The notes beneath the pieces were generated by a model. The model had not been told where the DNA came from. It worked only from the letters and a program-made list of their open reading frames with translations, and made no database searches. DNA of 64,000 nucleotides from Tsukamurella conjunctivitidis (GTDB taxonomy: Bacteria; Actinomycetota; Actinomycetes; Mycobacteriales; Mycobacteriaceae). The translations under genes were made by a program, and so were the position numbers. How positions within the stretch are numbered: position 1 is the stretch's first letter; the number at the start of each line of letters is the position of its first letter. The stretch lies in NCBI RefSeq assembly GCF_007858475.1, contig NZ_VIGX01000004.1:124001-188000 (forward strand), read 5' to 3'. Positions 41,903 to 50,380 of the stretch are shown piece by piece.

Positions 41903-43671
41903 CCACCGCGGGCCACGTCGATCACGGCAAGTCCACGCTGGTCCGCACGCTCACCGGGATCGAGCCCGACCGCTGGGCGGAGGAGCAACGGCGGGGTCTG
42001 ACCATCGATCTCGGGTTCGCCTGGACGACACTGCCGTCCGGACGCGACCTGGCCTTCGTCGACGTCCCCGGACACGAGCGCTTCCTCGGGAACATGCTCG
42101 CGGGCCTCGGGCCCGTGCCCGTGGTCTGCTTCGTGGTCGCCGCCGACGAGGGGTGGAGCGCGCAATCGGACGATCACCGGGATGCGCTGGCTGCCCTGGG
42201 CATCGAGCACGGCCTGGTCGTGGTCACGAAGGCGGACCGGGCGCCCGGCGCCGTCGGCGCGGTGGCCGCGCAGGCGCGCCGCGAGCTCGCCGGAACCGGC
42301 CTCGCGGACGCGCCCGTCGTGGCCGTCTCCGCCGTGACCGGTGCCGGGCTCGACGGCCTCCGGACGGCGCTCGACGCGGTTCTTGCGAACGTGCCCCGCC
42401 CCGACGGCGATGCCCGCGTGCGGATCTGGATCGACCGGGCCTTCACCGTCGTCGGCGCCGGGACCGTGGTCACGGGCACCGTCGCCGCGGGGACGGTGCG
42501 CGTCGGCGACGAGATGGAACTGCTCGGCGCGCGCGGTACTCGTCGTGTCACGGTGCGGGGGCTGCATCGGCACGGCGCCGCAGCGGGCGCCGTGGGGCCG
42601 GTCTCGCGGGTCGCGGTGAACCTGCGCGGGGTCGCGGTCGAGGAGGTCCGCCGCGGCGACGCGCTGCTCGCGCCGGAGCAGTGGCCGACGACCGGCGTGG
42701 TGGACGTGCGGCTCGCGCCGTCGGATCCCGGGGAACAGGTCCCCGAGTGGCTCACGGTGCACGCGGGCACCGCCGCGGTTCCCGCACGCGTCCGGCCCTT
42801 CGACGGCGCGCACGCCCGGCTGACCCTGGCCCGGGAGCTACCGCTCGTGCTCGGGGACGCACTCGTTCTGCGGGATCCCGGACTGAAGCGGATCGTGGGC
42901 GGTGCGCGGGTACTGGACGCGGACCCGCCGCCGCTACGGCGCCGCGGTGACGGTGCCCGGCGCGCCGACGCGCTCGCCGGGCGAGGGGGCGACGGGGATC
43001 TGCTCGCGGAGGTCGCGCGCCGCGGTGCTGTGCGGCGCGAGCGACTCGATGATCTGGGCTTCGGCACGCGGCTTCCGGATGGCGTGCGGGAGATCGGGGC
43101 GTGGTGGGTCCACGAGGCCGCGCTCGACACCTGGCAGGCCCGGTTGCGCGGCCTGGTCGCCGACCTGCACGAGCGCGATCCGCTGGCGGCGGGACTGTCC
43201 CTGGGCGCCGCCCGGGAAGGCCTGGGCCTGCCGGATCCGTCGTTGCTGTCGGCGGTGGTCGACGGTGCCGGGCTCGAATCGGACGGCGGGCGGCTCGCCC
43301 TGCCGGGGCACCGCACCGACCTGGGGCCGGCGGAGCCCGCCGTCGCCGAACTCGAGCGGCGACTGGCTGCGGTGCCCTTCGCCGCTCCGGATGCGGACGA
43401 CCTCGCGGCGCTGCGGCTCGGACCCCGCGAGCTCGCCGCGGCGGAACGGGCGGGGAGACTACTGCGGCTGGCGGAGGGGATCGTGCTGACGCCGCGCGCC
43501 CCGGCGCTCGCCATGCGGGAGCTCGCCCAGCTGCCGCAGCCCTTCACGGTCTCCCAGGCGCGGCAGGCGCTCGGCACCAGCCGGCGGGTCGCGGTCCCCC
43601 TGCTGGAATTGCTCGACGGGCGCGGATGGACCCGGCGCCTGGACGCGGGACGACGTGAGGTCGCACGCTGA
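41890..43671 (+). CDS. selB: Selenocysteine-specific elongation factor
   Basis: A 593-residue factor. The start is GTG 41890, giving VYVVATAGHVDHGKST; an in-frame GTG at 41824 lies deep inside selA. The GTPase motifs are G1 GHVDHGKS (8-15), G3 DVPGHE (58-63) and G4 TKAD. EF-Tu-like domains 2-3 follow, and the last 200 residues are the winged-helix repeats that bind SECIS RNA. It delivers Sec-tRNA to the fdhA UGA. Confidence 0.96.
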   Translation: MYVVATAGHVDHGKSTLVRTLTGIEPDRWAEEQRRGLTIDLGFAWTTLPSGRDLAFVDVPGHERFLGNMLAGLGPVPVVCFVVAADEGWSAQSDDHRDALAALGIEHGLVVVTKADRAPGAVGAVAAQARRELAGTGLADAPVVAVSAVTGAGLDGLRTALDAVLANVPRPDGDARVRIWIDRAFTVVGAGTVVTGTVAAGTVRVGDEMELLGARGTRRVTVRGLHRHGAAAGAVGPVSRVAVNLRGVAVEEVRRGDALLAPEQWPTTGVVDVRLAPSDPGEQVPEWLTVHAGTAAVPARVRPFDGAHARLTLARELPLVLGDALVLRDPGLKRIVGGARVLDADPPPLRRRGDGARRADALAGRGGDGDLLAEVARRGAVRRERLDDLGFGTRLPDGVREIGAWWVHEAALDTWQARLRGLVADLHERDPLAAGLSLGAAREGLGLPDPSLLSAVVDGAGLESDGGRLALPGHRTDLGPAEPAVAELERRLAAVPFAAPDADDLAALRLGPRELAAAERAGRLLRLAEGIVLTPRAPALAMRELAQLPQPFTVSQARQALGTSRRVAVPLLELLDGRGWTRRLDAGRREVAR

Positions 43672-43717
43672 CGGCGGGCCGTCGGATGTGTTCGGGCGCA
43701 CAGTGTCCGCGGTCACA

Positions 43718-43737
43718 CTTTAGGTCATCGCTTAAAG
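43718..43737. promoter_or_regulatory. AT-rich inverted repeat upstream of a small gene
   Basis: CTTTA (43718-43722) and TAAAG (43733-43737) are inverted around ten bases, 39 bases before the small gene at 43776. An AT-rich motif is rare in this region and suggests a promoter or operator. Confidence 0.35.
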
Positions 43738-43775
43738 ATTGGCGACGCGAACGCACGGCCGGGAGACTCTTGGTC

Positions 43776-43982
43776 ATGACCAATTACCGTGACTTCACAA
43801 GCCTCACCGCCGACCCGACCGCCGGCACCGTCTACGCCCGTCTCGCGGACATCCACGACGATGCCGCGAAGCCCACCGCCGCGCCGCGCTCCGGGTTCGC
43901 CGCCGCCGGGATGCGCGCCGCCCTGCAGCGCTTCGTCTCCGCGCACCCCGAGTACAACGGCCCCGCCGCCCTGCGTTTCTGA
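43776..43982 (+). CDS. Small hypothetical protein
   Basis: A 68-residue protein starts at ATG 43776. It begins TNYRDFTSLTADPTAGTVY and ends with an amphipathic segment (AAGMRAALQRFVSAHPEYNGPAALRF). No family is recognised. Codon use (third-position G/C) looks genuine, and there is an AT-rich upstream element. It may be a small stress- or SelB-locus-associated protein, but nothing shows this. Confidence 0.5.
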   Translation: MTNYRDFTSLTADPTAGTVYARLADIHDDAAKPTAAPRSGFAAAGMRAALQRFVSAHPEYNGPAALRF

Positions 43983-44000
43983 TCCTTCCCGCCCCACCTC

Positions 44001-44999
44001 TCAGGCGCGGTGGCCGCGCACCAGCCGGTCGCCGTCCGGCGTTCGCCGGTAGAGCACCTCGCGCCCGCTCCGAGCCCGGTCGACCAGTCCGTTCTCGTGC
44101 AGCACGCGCAGGCTCTGCGAGGCCGCCGACGGCGTGACCTCCAGTCGCCGCGCCAGTTCGCTGACCGCCACCGGCTCGTCCAGGGCGTGCAGCACGTCCG
44201 CCTTCGCCCCGCCGATCAGCCGCCGCAGTGCGCCCGGCGGCACCTCCCGCATCGAGTCCATGAGCGTCGCGCTTCCCCGCGCCGGGTACCCGGCGTGCGG
44301 CGCGGCCGTCTCGGGGGAGTGCGCGCTCACCAGGCGGGTGAGGAAGACGCTGGGGATCAGCGTGAGTCCCCTGCCCGCGGAGGCGTATTCGCCGGAGTCC
44401 CGGGCGTAGGCCAGGTCCAGTCGAAGCCGCCCGTCGCGATCCCACGTCAGGTTCGGATTGAGCGAGGCGAACAACTGCGTCGGGCCGCCGATCGCCAGTT
44501 CCCTGCCGCGGAAGGTGATGTCCGCTTCGAGGATCCGGTTCACCGACGGCCAGATCGGAGCGATGACCACCCGGTGATAGCGCTCCAGCGCTCCCGCGAT
44601 GCGCGGCCCGGCCCGGTCGGGGTCGTCGAGGAGGCGCGCCAGCGCGGGCGAGGGATCCGCGCCCTCCCGGAGTTCGTCCAGTTGCGCGTGGATCAAGCCG
44701 GGATCGGTCGAGGCGATCGCCGCGAGGCCGTCGTCCAGCGACGGTCGCGCGTTGCCGGCTTCGGGCATCGGTGTCAGGAAGTCCGGGATCGCGTTGCCCG
44801 ACGGTGCCACCAGCGCGCTGACGAGCCGGTGGTCGTACCGGTCCCGCTGCGCCTGCGCGTTGCTGCGCCAGCGCTGCAGATGCGCGGAACTCTCGTGTGT
44901 CGTGTTCAGGTGGAACAGGCTCAGCGAGGTCTCGTTCATCGGCGCCAGGACGAAGCGCACGTCCGAGAGGTCCCGGACGTCGAGCACGTAGGTCAGCAT
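44001..44999 (-). CDS. ArsR-type winged-helix regulator with DUF5937 domain
   Basis: A 332-residue protein starts at ATG 44999. The N-terminal 230 residues are the DUF5937-like sensor region (MLTYVLDVRDLSDVRFVLAPMNETSLSL at the start). The C-terminus is an ArsR wHTH (ALRRLIGGAKADVLHALDEPVAVSELARRLEVTPSAASQSLRVLHENGLV). No metal-binding Cys motif is seen. Such proteins control nearby transporters or enzymes; here the target is not evident. Confidence 0.85.
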   Translation of the reverse strand: MLTYVLDVRDLSDVRFVLAPMNETSLSLFHLNTTHESSAHLQRWRSNAQAQRDRYDHRLVSALVAPSGNAIPDFLTPMPEAGNARPSLDDGLAAIASTDPGLIHAQLDELREGADPSPALARLLDDPDRAGPRIAGALERYHRVVIAPIWPSVNRILEADITFRGRELAIGGPTQLFASLNPNLTWDRDGRLRLDLAYARDSGEYASAGRGLTLIPSVFLTRLVSAHSPETAAPHAGYPARGSATLMDSMREVPPGALRRLIGGAKADVLHALDEPVAVSELARRLEVTPSAASQSLRVLHENGLVDRARSGREVLYRRTPDGDRLVRGHRA

Positions 45000-45124
45000 G
45001 AGACGACCAGCTTAGGTCGGTCACCGGTCCCACCGCCCCGGTTCGCGACTTCACGGTCCCGGCTCGGAACGATTCCCGCGGTTTCGTCGGCAATGCGTGC
45101 TCACGACTGGTGAGGAGGGGCCGA

Positions 45125-46306
45125 CTATCGGGTTCGGTTCATCAGGCGCAACAGCGCCGGCCCGATCAGCGGCGCCGTGAGTGTCCGGATCATCAGGTCC
45201 TGCACCCCGAGGTGCAGGCGGCTCGGCGGTGCGAACCGTGCCATCCCGGCCCGGGCCTGCTGCTGGCGCTTCGTGATCTCGGGGCGCAGCGCCGTCTCCC
45301 AGTCGCGGAGCGCTGCGTCGATGTCCCCCGGGTGCTCCGCGAGAGCCCGGCCCAGTCGATCGGAACCCGCCAGCGCGAGGCCGGCGCCGTGGCCGGCGAA
45401 CAGGGACACGCACCATGCGGCGTCGCCGACCAGCGCGACGCGCCCGCTGGTCCACCGGTCCATCACCACCTGGCTCACGGAGTCGAAGTACGCGCTGTCC
45501 GCGTTGCCGGCGGTGCGCCGGACGGCGTCGTGCACCGGGCCGGTGAGGTCGCCGAAGTGCTCCGCGAGGGCGCGACCGGGGGACCCCGCCGCGTCGGCGT
45601 CCGCGCTCGCGGTGCGATAGGTGAAGAACGCGGACGGCGCGTGGCCGCGGGGCCGGAAGACCGCCGCGGTCCGCCCGACGTCGATGAACGTGCTCGCGGT
45701 CTGCTCCGGCAGGCCCTCCGGTGCTGCGCCCAGGGGGAACGCCACCACGGCATGCCCCAGGTCGCGGACGACCTGCTCCGCGGGACCGAACGCCAGATCG
45801 CGGACCCCGGAATGCAGCCCGTCGGCCCCGACGAGCAGATCGGCGTCGTGGACGGTGCCGTCGCCGAGCGTCACGCGCAGCGGGCCGTCGGCGCCGTCGA
45901 TCGCCGTGACGGTGGTGCCGAACCGGAACTCCACCGCGTCGCCGATCGCGTCCCACAGCGCGCCCTCGAGGTCGCCGCGGAAGATCGTCAGCGCCCGCGA
46001 CCCGAGGGACTGTTCCGCGAGCGCGGCGGGCATGGTCAGTTTCGTGCTGCCGTCGGCGCGGACCAGGAGTGAGGTGAAGACGCCCTGGTCCCGTTCGCGG
46101 AGCGCGGGCACGAGGCCCAGATCCTCCGCGGCGTCGAACCCCGGTCCGAGGAGGTTGACCAGGTAGCCGCCGGTGCGGCGGACGGGGGCGCGCTCGACCA
46201 CGAGCACTCGGTGCCCGTCGCGGTGCAGCCGGAGCGCGGTGGCGAGGCCGGCGATCCCGGCTCCGGCGATGACGACCCGCAGGGCGTGGTCGGTGGGGTC
46301 CGGCAT
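45125..46306 (-). CDS. FAD-dependent monooxygenase (PHBH/aromatic hydroxylase type)
   Basis: A 393-residue flavoprotein starts at ATG 46306 behind aggagg. It has the FAD-binding GxGxxG VVIAGAGIAGLATALRLHRDGH, the DG-containing LLVGADGLHSGVRDLAFG and the GD motif GRVALVGDAAWCVSLFAGHGAGLALAG. These are class A monooxygenase features (UbiH/TetX/PHBH), which use NAD(P)H and O2. It is divergent from a TetR regulator with a palindromic operator, so it is probably an inducible detoxification enzyme. Confidence 0.92.
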   Translation of the reverse strand: MPDPTDHALRVVIAGAGIAGLATALRLHRDGHRVLVVERAPVRRTGGYLVNLLGPGFDAAEDLGLVPALRERDQGVFTSLLVRADGSTKLTMPAALAEQSLGSRALTIFRGDLEGALWDAIGDAVEFRFGTTVTAIDGADGPLRVTLGDGTVHDADLLVGADGLHSGVRDLAFGPAEQVVRDLGHAVVAFPLGAAPEGLPEQTASTFIDVGRTAAVFRPRGHAPSAFFTYRTASADADAAGSPGRALAEHFGDLTGPVHDAVRRTAGNADSAYFDSVSQVVMDRWTSGRVALVGDAAWCVSLFAGHGAGLALAGSDRLGRALAEHPGDIDAALRDWETALRPEITKRQQQARAGMARFAPPSRLHLGVQDLMIRTLTAPLIGPALLRLMNRTR

Positions 46307-46324
46307 GCTGTCCTCCTGGTTTGA

Positions 46325-46354
46325 TCGCTCGTTCATTCTTAGTATGAGCGAATG
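46325..46354. promoter_or_regulatory. TetR-type operator between monooxygenase and regulator
   Basis: TCGCTC (46325-46330) and GAGCGA (46346-46351) form an inverted repeat with a 15-nt spacer. CATTC (46334-46338) and GAATG (46350-46354) form a second one nested in it. It lies 18 bases from the monooxygenase start and 47 from the TetR start. Confidence 0.7.
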
Positions 46355-46400
46355 TTCATACCCGGCGCAAGGAGGACCGCTCGGCTCGTAGAATCGACGC

Positions 46401-46991
46401 ATGCCCAGGGGAGTCGCGATCGACGGCGCGCGTCAGCGCATGTTCACGGCCGCCGAGGCCGTCGTCCTGCGCCGCGGGGTCGACGGGCTCACGGGCCGCG
46501 CGGTCACGACGCAGGCGGGCGTCTCCACGGGACTGCTGCACGCGCACTTCGACGATTTCGACGGCTTCCTCGCCGCCTACGCGGTGGACCGCAGCTTCCT
46601 GCTCGGCGCGGAGGCGGGGGAGGCGGCACCGTCGGACGCGGATACCGCACCGACGGTGGCGGCCGCGCTCTGCGCGCAGCTCGACGCGCTCACGCAGCCC
46701 AGCGCCACCGTCTTCGCGCGCCTCCTGGTGGCGCGCCCCGGCCTGCGCGAGCGCGCGGCGGAGGTGTTGGGCGAGGGGGCCGCCGGATTCGAGGGGGTGA
46801 CGGCCGCGATCGCCGACCGGCTCGCCGTCGCGGAGCGCGAGGGCCGGCTGCGGCCCGGGGTGCGGGCCGACGATCTCGCCTACGCTGTGGTGGCGGCAGC
46901 GCTGCACGCCTGGTGCGCCGGTGATTCCGACGACCGGTGGCGGTCCGCGGTGCACAGCGTGGTGGGCGCAGTTCAGGTCGAGACGCCCTGA
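46401..46991 (+). CDS. TetR-family transcriptional regulator
   Basis: A 196-residue repressor starts at ATG 46401. The N-terminal HTH is RQRMFTAAEAVVLRRGVDGLTGRAVTTQAGVSTGLLHAHF. A helical ligand domain follows. It faces the flavin monooxygenase gene across a palindrome and presumably represses it until a substrate-like ligand binds. Confidence 0.9.
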   Translation: MPRGVAIDGARQRMFTAAEAVVLRRGVDGLTGRAVTTQAGVSTGLLHAHFDDFDGFLAAYAVDRSFLLGAEAGEAAPSDADTAPTVAAALCAQLDALTQPSATVFARLLVARPGLRERAAEVLGEGAAGFEGVTAAIADRLAVAEREGRLRPGVRADDLAYAVVAAALHAWCAGDSDDRWRSAVHSVVGAVQVETP

Positions 46992-47046
46992 GACGGCCGC
47001 GGCGGCGACCCGGGGTCCGGATCGCCGCCGCGGCGGGGGAGTCTCG

Positions 47047-48714
47047 TCAGGACTCGCGGAACTCCTGCGACGTGAGGCCCTGCTCCTCGGCCTTGCGCAG
47101 CTCGACGCGTCGGATCTTCCCGCTGATCGTCTTCGGCAGCTCGGCGAAGGCGATGCGGCGCACGCGCTTGTACGGCGCGAGGTGCTCGCGGCTGTAACCG
47201 AAGATCGACTGCGCGGTCGCCTCGTCGGGGGAGAAGCCTTCGGCGAGAACGATGTACGCCTTCGGCACCGCCAGGCGCAGCTCGTCCGGAGCCGGGACCA
47301 CGGCCGCCTCGGCCACCGCGTCGTGCTCGAGCAGAACGGACTCCAGCTCGAACGGGCTGATCTTGTAGTCGCTCGACTTGAAGACGTCGTCGGTGCGCCC
47401 GACGTAGGTGAGGTACCCGTCCGCGTCCTTCGAGGCGACGTCGCCGGTGTGGTAGACGCCGCCGTCCATGACCTTGGCGGTCTTCTCCGGATCGCCGTGG
47501 TAGCCGACCATGAGGCCGAGGGGGCGCGGGTCCAGGCGCAGGCAGATCTCGCCCTCGTCCACGCCCTGCTCGCCCGTCGCGGGGTCGACGAGCGCCACGT
47601 CGTACCCCGGGCACGGGCGACCCATGGAACCGTCCTTGAGCGGCTGCCCGGGCGTGTTCGCGACCTGCACCGTGGTCTCCGTCTGCCCGAAGCCGTCCCG
47701 GATCGTCACGCCCCAGGCGTTCCGCACCCGGGAGATCACCTCGGGGTTGAGCGGCTCGCCGGCGCCCACGACCACGCGCGGCGGAGTCTTCAGTGCGCCG
47801 AGGTCGGCCTGGATCAGCATGCGCCACACCGTCGGTGGTGCGCAGAAGCTCGTGACGCCGGCGCGCTCCATCTGCTTCATCAGGGCGGCGGCGTCGAACC
47901 GGTTGTAGTTGTAGATGAAGACGCAGGCCTGCGCGATCCACGGCGTGAAGACGTTGCTCCAGGCGTGCTTCGCCCAACCCGGCGAGCTCACGTTCAGGTG
48001 CACGTCGCCGGGGCGCAGGCCGATCCAGTACATCGTCGACAGGTGGCCCACGGGGTAGCTCGCGTGCGTGTGCTCGACCAGCTTCGGCGCGCTCGTGGTG
48101 CCCGAGGTGAAATACAGCAGCAGGGTGTCGCCCGCGTGGGTGACGTGCGACGGTGTGAAGTCCGCCGGCGCCGTGTAGGCCGCGGCGAAGGACTCCCAGC
48201 CCGGAACCGGATCGCCGATCGCGATGCGTGTGACCTCGGCGTCCGCGGGGACCCGCTCGGTCAGCTCGCTGCGCACGATCACGTGCTTCGCGCCGCCGCG
48301 CGCGATGCGGTCGGCGATGTCGCCCTCGGCGAGCAGGGTGGTGGCGGGGATGACCACGGCGCCCAACTTGATCGCGGCGAGCATGACGTCCCACAGCTCG
48401 ACCTGGTTCGAGAGCATCAGCAGGATCCGGTCGCCCGGGCGCACGCCGCGCTCGCGCAGCCAGTTGGCGACGCGATTGCTCCGGGCGCTCATCTCCGCGT
48501 AGCTGAACTTCGACTCGGAACCGTCCTCCTCGACGATCCAGAGCGCGGGGGAGTCGTTGCCCTCGGCCACCCGGTCGAACCAGTCGAGGGCGAAGTTCCA
48601 CTCGTCGAGCTGCGGCCAACTGAACCGCTCGCGCGCGGCGTCGTAGTCGTCTGCGAGCTCGACCAGCAGGTCGCGCGCGGCGAGGAAGTCTCGATACCCC
48701 TGTGTGCTAGCCAC
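47047..48714 (-). CDS. Acyl-CoA synthetase (AMP-forming, medium/branched-chain type)
   Basis: A 555-residue ANL ligase starts at GTG 48714 behind ggagga. The P-loop-like YFTSGTTSAPKLVEHTH, DGFGQTETT and the C-terminal hinge/lysine region (YVGRTDDVFKSSDYKI ... PKTISGKIRRVELR, with the catalytic Lys) are intact. It resembles the ACSM/acetyl-CoA synthetase-like branch. It is divergent from mmsA and shares a palindrome. It probably activates isobutyrate or another short branched acid to its CoA ester for the following pathway. Confidence 0.9.
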   Translation of the reverse strand: MASTQGYRDFLAARDLLVELADDYDAARERFSWPQLDEWNFALDWFDRVAEGNDSPALWIVEEDGSESKFSYAEMSARSNRVANWLRERGVRPGDRILLMLSNQVELWDVMLAAIKLGAVVIPATTLLAEGDIADRIARGGAKHVIVRSELTERVPADAEVTRIAIGDPVPGWESFAAAYTAPADFTPSHVTHAGDTLLLYFTSGTTSAPKLVEHTHASYPVGHLSTMYWIGLRPGDVHLNVSSPGWAKHAWSNVFTPWIAQACVFIYNYNRFDAAALMKQMERAGVTSFCAPPTVWRMLIQADLGALKTPPRVVVGAGEPLNPEVISRVRNAWGVTIRDGFGQTETTVQVANTPGQPLKDGSMGRPCPGYDVALVDPATGEQGVDEGEICLRLDPRPLGLMVGYHGDPEKTAKVMDGGVYHTGDVASKDADGYLTYVGRTDDVFKSSDYKISPFELESVLLEHDAVAEAAVVPAPDELRLAVPKAYIVLAEGFSPDEATAQSIFGYSREHLAPYKRVRRIAFAELPKTISGKIRRVELRKAEEQGLTSQEFRES

Positions 48715-48734
48715 TTTCAGATCCTCCGGTTGAT

Positions 48735-48752
48735 TACTTGGATATCCAAGTA
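48735..48752. promoter_or_regulatory. Perfect 18-bp palindrome in the divergent ligase/mmsA promoter
   Basis: TACTTGGATATCCAAGTA (48735-48752) is perfectly self-complementary. It lies 21 bases before the ligase start and 69 before mmsA. The size and symmetry suit a MarR or TetR dimer. The MarR gene ending this cluster (52469) is the natural candidate. Confidence 0.8.
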
Positions 48753-48820
48753 TATAGTGATGGGCAACACATCGCGCAAGGGCTTCGCGATGGACCTCGA
48801 TCGAGAGAGAAGGACACACC

Positions 48821-50371
48821 ATGGCTGACGTGCGCACCATTCCGCATTTCGTGGACGGGCATCGGGTGGAGGCCGGAGCCGTCATCGCCGGCTCCGCCGG
48901 CGGCGGCCGCACCGCGGACGTCTTCGACCCGAGCACGGGGCAGGTGCAGGCCACCGTCCCGCTCGCCAGCACGGCCGAGGTGGACGACGTCGTCGCGCGT
49001 GCCAAGAAGGCGCAGGTGCAGTGGGCGGCGTTCAACCCGCAGCGCCGCGCTCGCGTGTTCATGAAGTTCATCGACCTGGTCCACCAGAACGTGGACGAGC
49101 TGGCCTCGCTGCTCTCCAGTGAGCACGGTAAGACCGTCGCCGACGCCAAGGGCGACATCCAGCGCGGCATCGAGGTCATCGAGTTCTCCATCGGTATCCC
49201 GCACCTGCTCAAGGGCGAGTACACCGAGGGCGCCGGCACCGGCATCGACGTCTACTCGATGCGCCAGCCGCTCGGCGTCGTCGCGGGCATCACGCCCTTC
49301 AACTTCCCGGCCATGATCCCGCTGTGGAAGGCCGGCCCCGCCCTGGCCTGCGGCAACGCCTTCATCCTCAAGCCCTCCGAGCGCGACCCCTCCGTGCCGG
49401 TGCGCCTGGCCGAGTTGTTCATCGAGGCGGGTCTCCCCGAGGGCGTCTTCCAGGTCGTCCACGGCGACAAGGAGTCCGTCGACGCGCTGCTGAACAACCC
49501 CGACGTCAAGGCCGTCGGCTTCGTCGGTAGCTCGGACATCGCGCAGTACATCTACGAGACCTGCGCCAAGAACGGCAAGCGCAGCCAGGCCTTCGGCGGC
49601 GCCAAGAACCACATGGTGATCCTCCCGGACGCCGACCTGGACCAGGCCGTGGACGCCCTGATCGGCGCCGGCTACGGCTCCGCCGGCGAGCGCTGCATGG
49701 CGATCTCGGTGGCCGTGCCCGTCGGCGAGGAGACCGCGAACCGCCTGCGCGAGCGCCTCGTCGAGCGCGTCCAGCAGCTGCGCGTGGGCCACAGCCACGA
49801 TCCGAAGGCCGACTACGGGCCCCTCATCACCCCCGCCGCGGTGGAGCGCACCCGCAGCTACATCCAGCAGGGCGTGGACGCCGGCGCCGACCTCGTGGTC
49901 GACGGCCGCGAGCGCACCAGTGACGAGCTGACCTTCGGCGACGCGGACCTCTCGGGCGGCAACTACCTCGGCCCGACGCTGTTCGACCACGTCACCAAGG
50001 ACATGTCGATCTACACGGACGAGATCTTCGGGCCGGTGCTGTGCATCGTCCGCGCGAACACCTACGAGGAGGCTCTCGCGCTGCCCACCGAGCACGAGTA
50101 CGGCAACGGCGTGGCGATCTTCACCCGCGACGGCGACGCCGCCCGCGACTTCGTGGCGCGCGTCGAGGTCGGCATGGTCGGCGTGAACGTGCCGATCCCG
50201 GTTCCCGTGGCGTACCACACCTTCGGCGGCTGGAAGCGGTCCGGCTTCGGCGACCTCAACCAGCACGGCCCGCACTCGATCCTCTTCTACACCAAGACCA
50301 AGACGGTGACCTCGCGCTGGCCCTCGGGCATCAAGGACGGCGCGGAGTTCTCCATCCCCACGATGCACTAG
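48821..50371 (+). CDS. mmsA: Methylmalonate-semialdehyde dehydrogenase (CoA-acylating)
   Basis: A 516-residue ALDH starts at ATG 48821. It is about 5-10 residues longer than the usual family length. The catalytic Cys292 lies in GYGSAGERCMAIS, the CoA-acylating signature of MmsA, which lacks the general-base Glu region of hydrolytic ALDHs. SMRQPLGVVAGITPFNFPAMIPLWK is diagnostic. It converts methylmalonate semialdehyde to propionyl-CoA in valine degradation. It is first in an operon with ACAD and mmsB. Confidence 0.95.
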   Translation: MADVRTIPHFVDGHRVEAGAVIAGSAGGGRTADVFDPSTGQVQATVPLASTAEVDDVVARAKKAQVQWAAFNPQRRARVFMKFIDLVHQNVDELASLLSSEHGKTVADAKGDIQRGIEVIEFSIGIPHLLKGEYTEGAGTGIDVYSMRQPLGVVAGITPFNFPAMIPLWKAGPALACGNAFILKPSERDPSVPVRLAELFIEAGLPEGVFQVVHGDKESVDALLNNPDVKAVGFVGSSDIAQYIYETCAKNGKRSQAFGGAKNHMVILPDADLDQAVDALIGAGYGSAGERCMAISVAVPVGEETANRLRERLVERVQQLRVGHSHDPKADYGPLITPAAVERTRSYIQQGVDAGADLVVDGRERTSDELTFGDADLSGGNYLGPTLFDHVTKDMSIYTDEIFGPVLCIVRANTYEEALALPTEHEYGNGVAIFTRDGDAARDFVARVEVGMVGVNVPIPVPVAYHTFGGWKRSGFGDLNQHGPHSILFYTKTKTVTSRWPSGIKDGAEFSIPTMH

Positions 50372-50380
50372 GAGCGCGAC

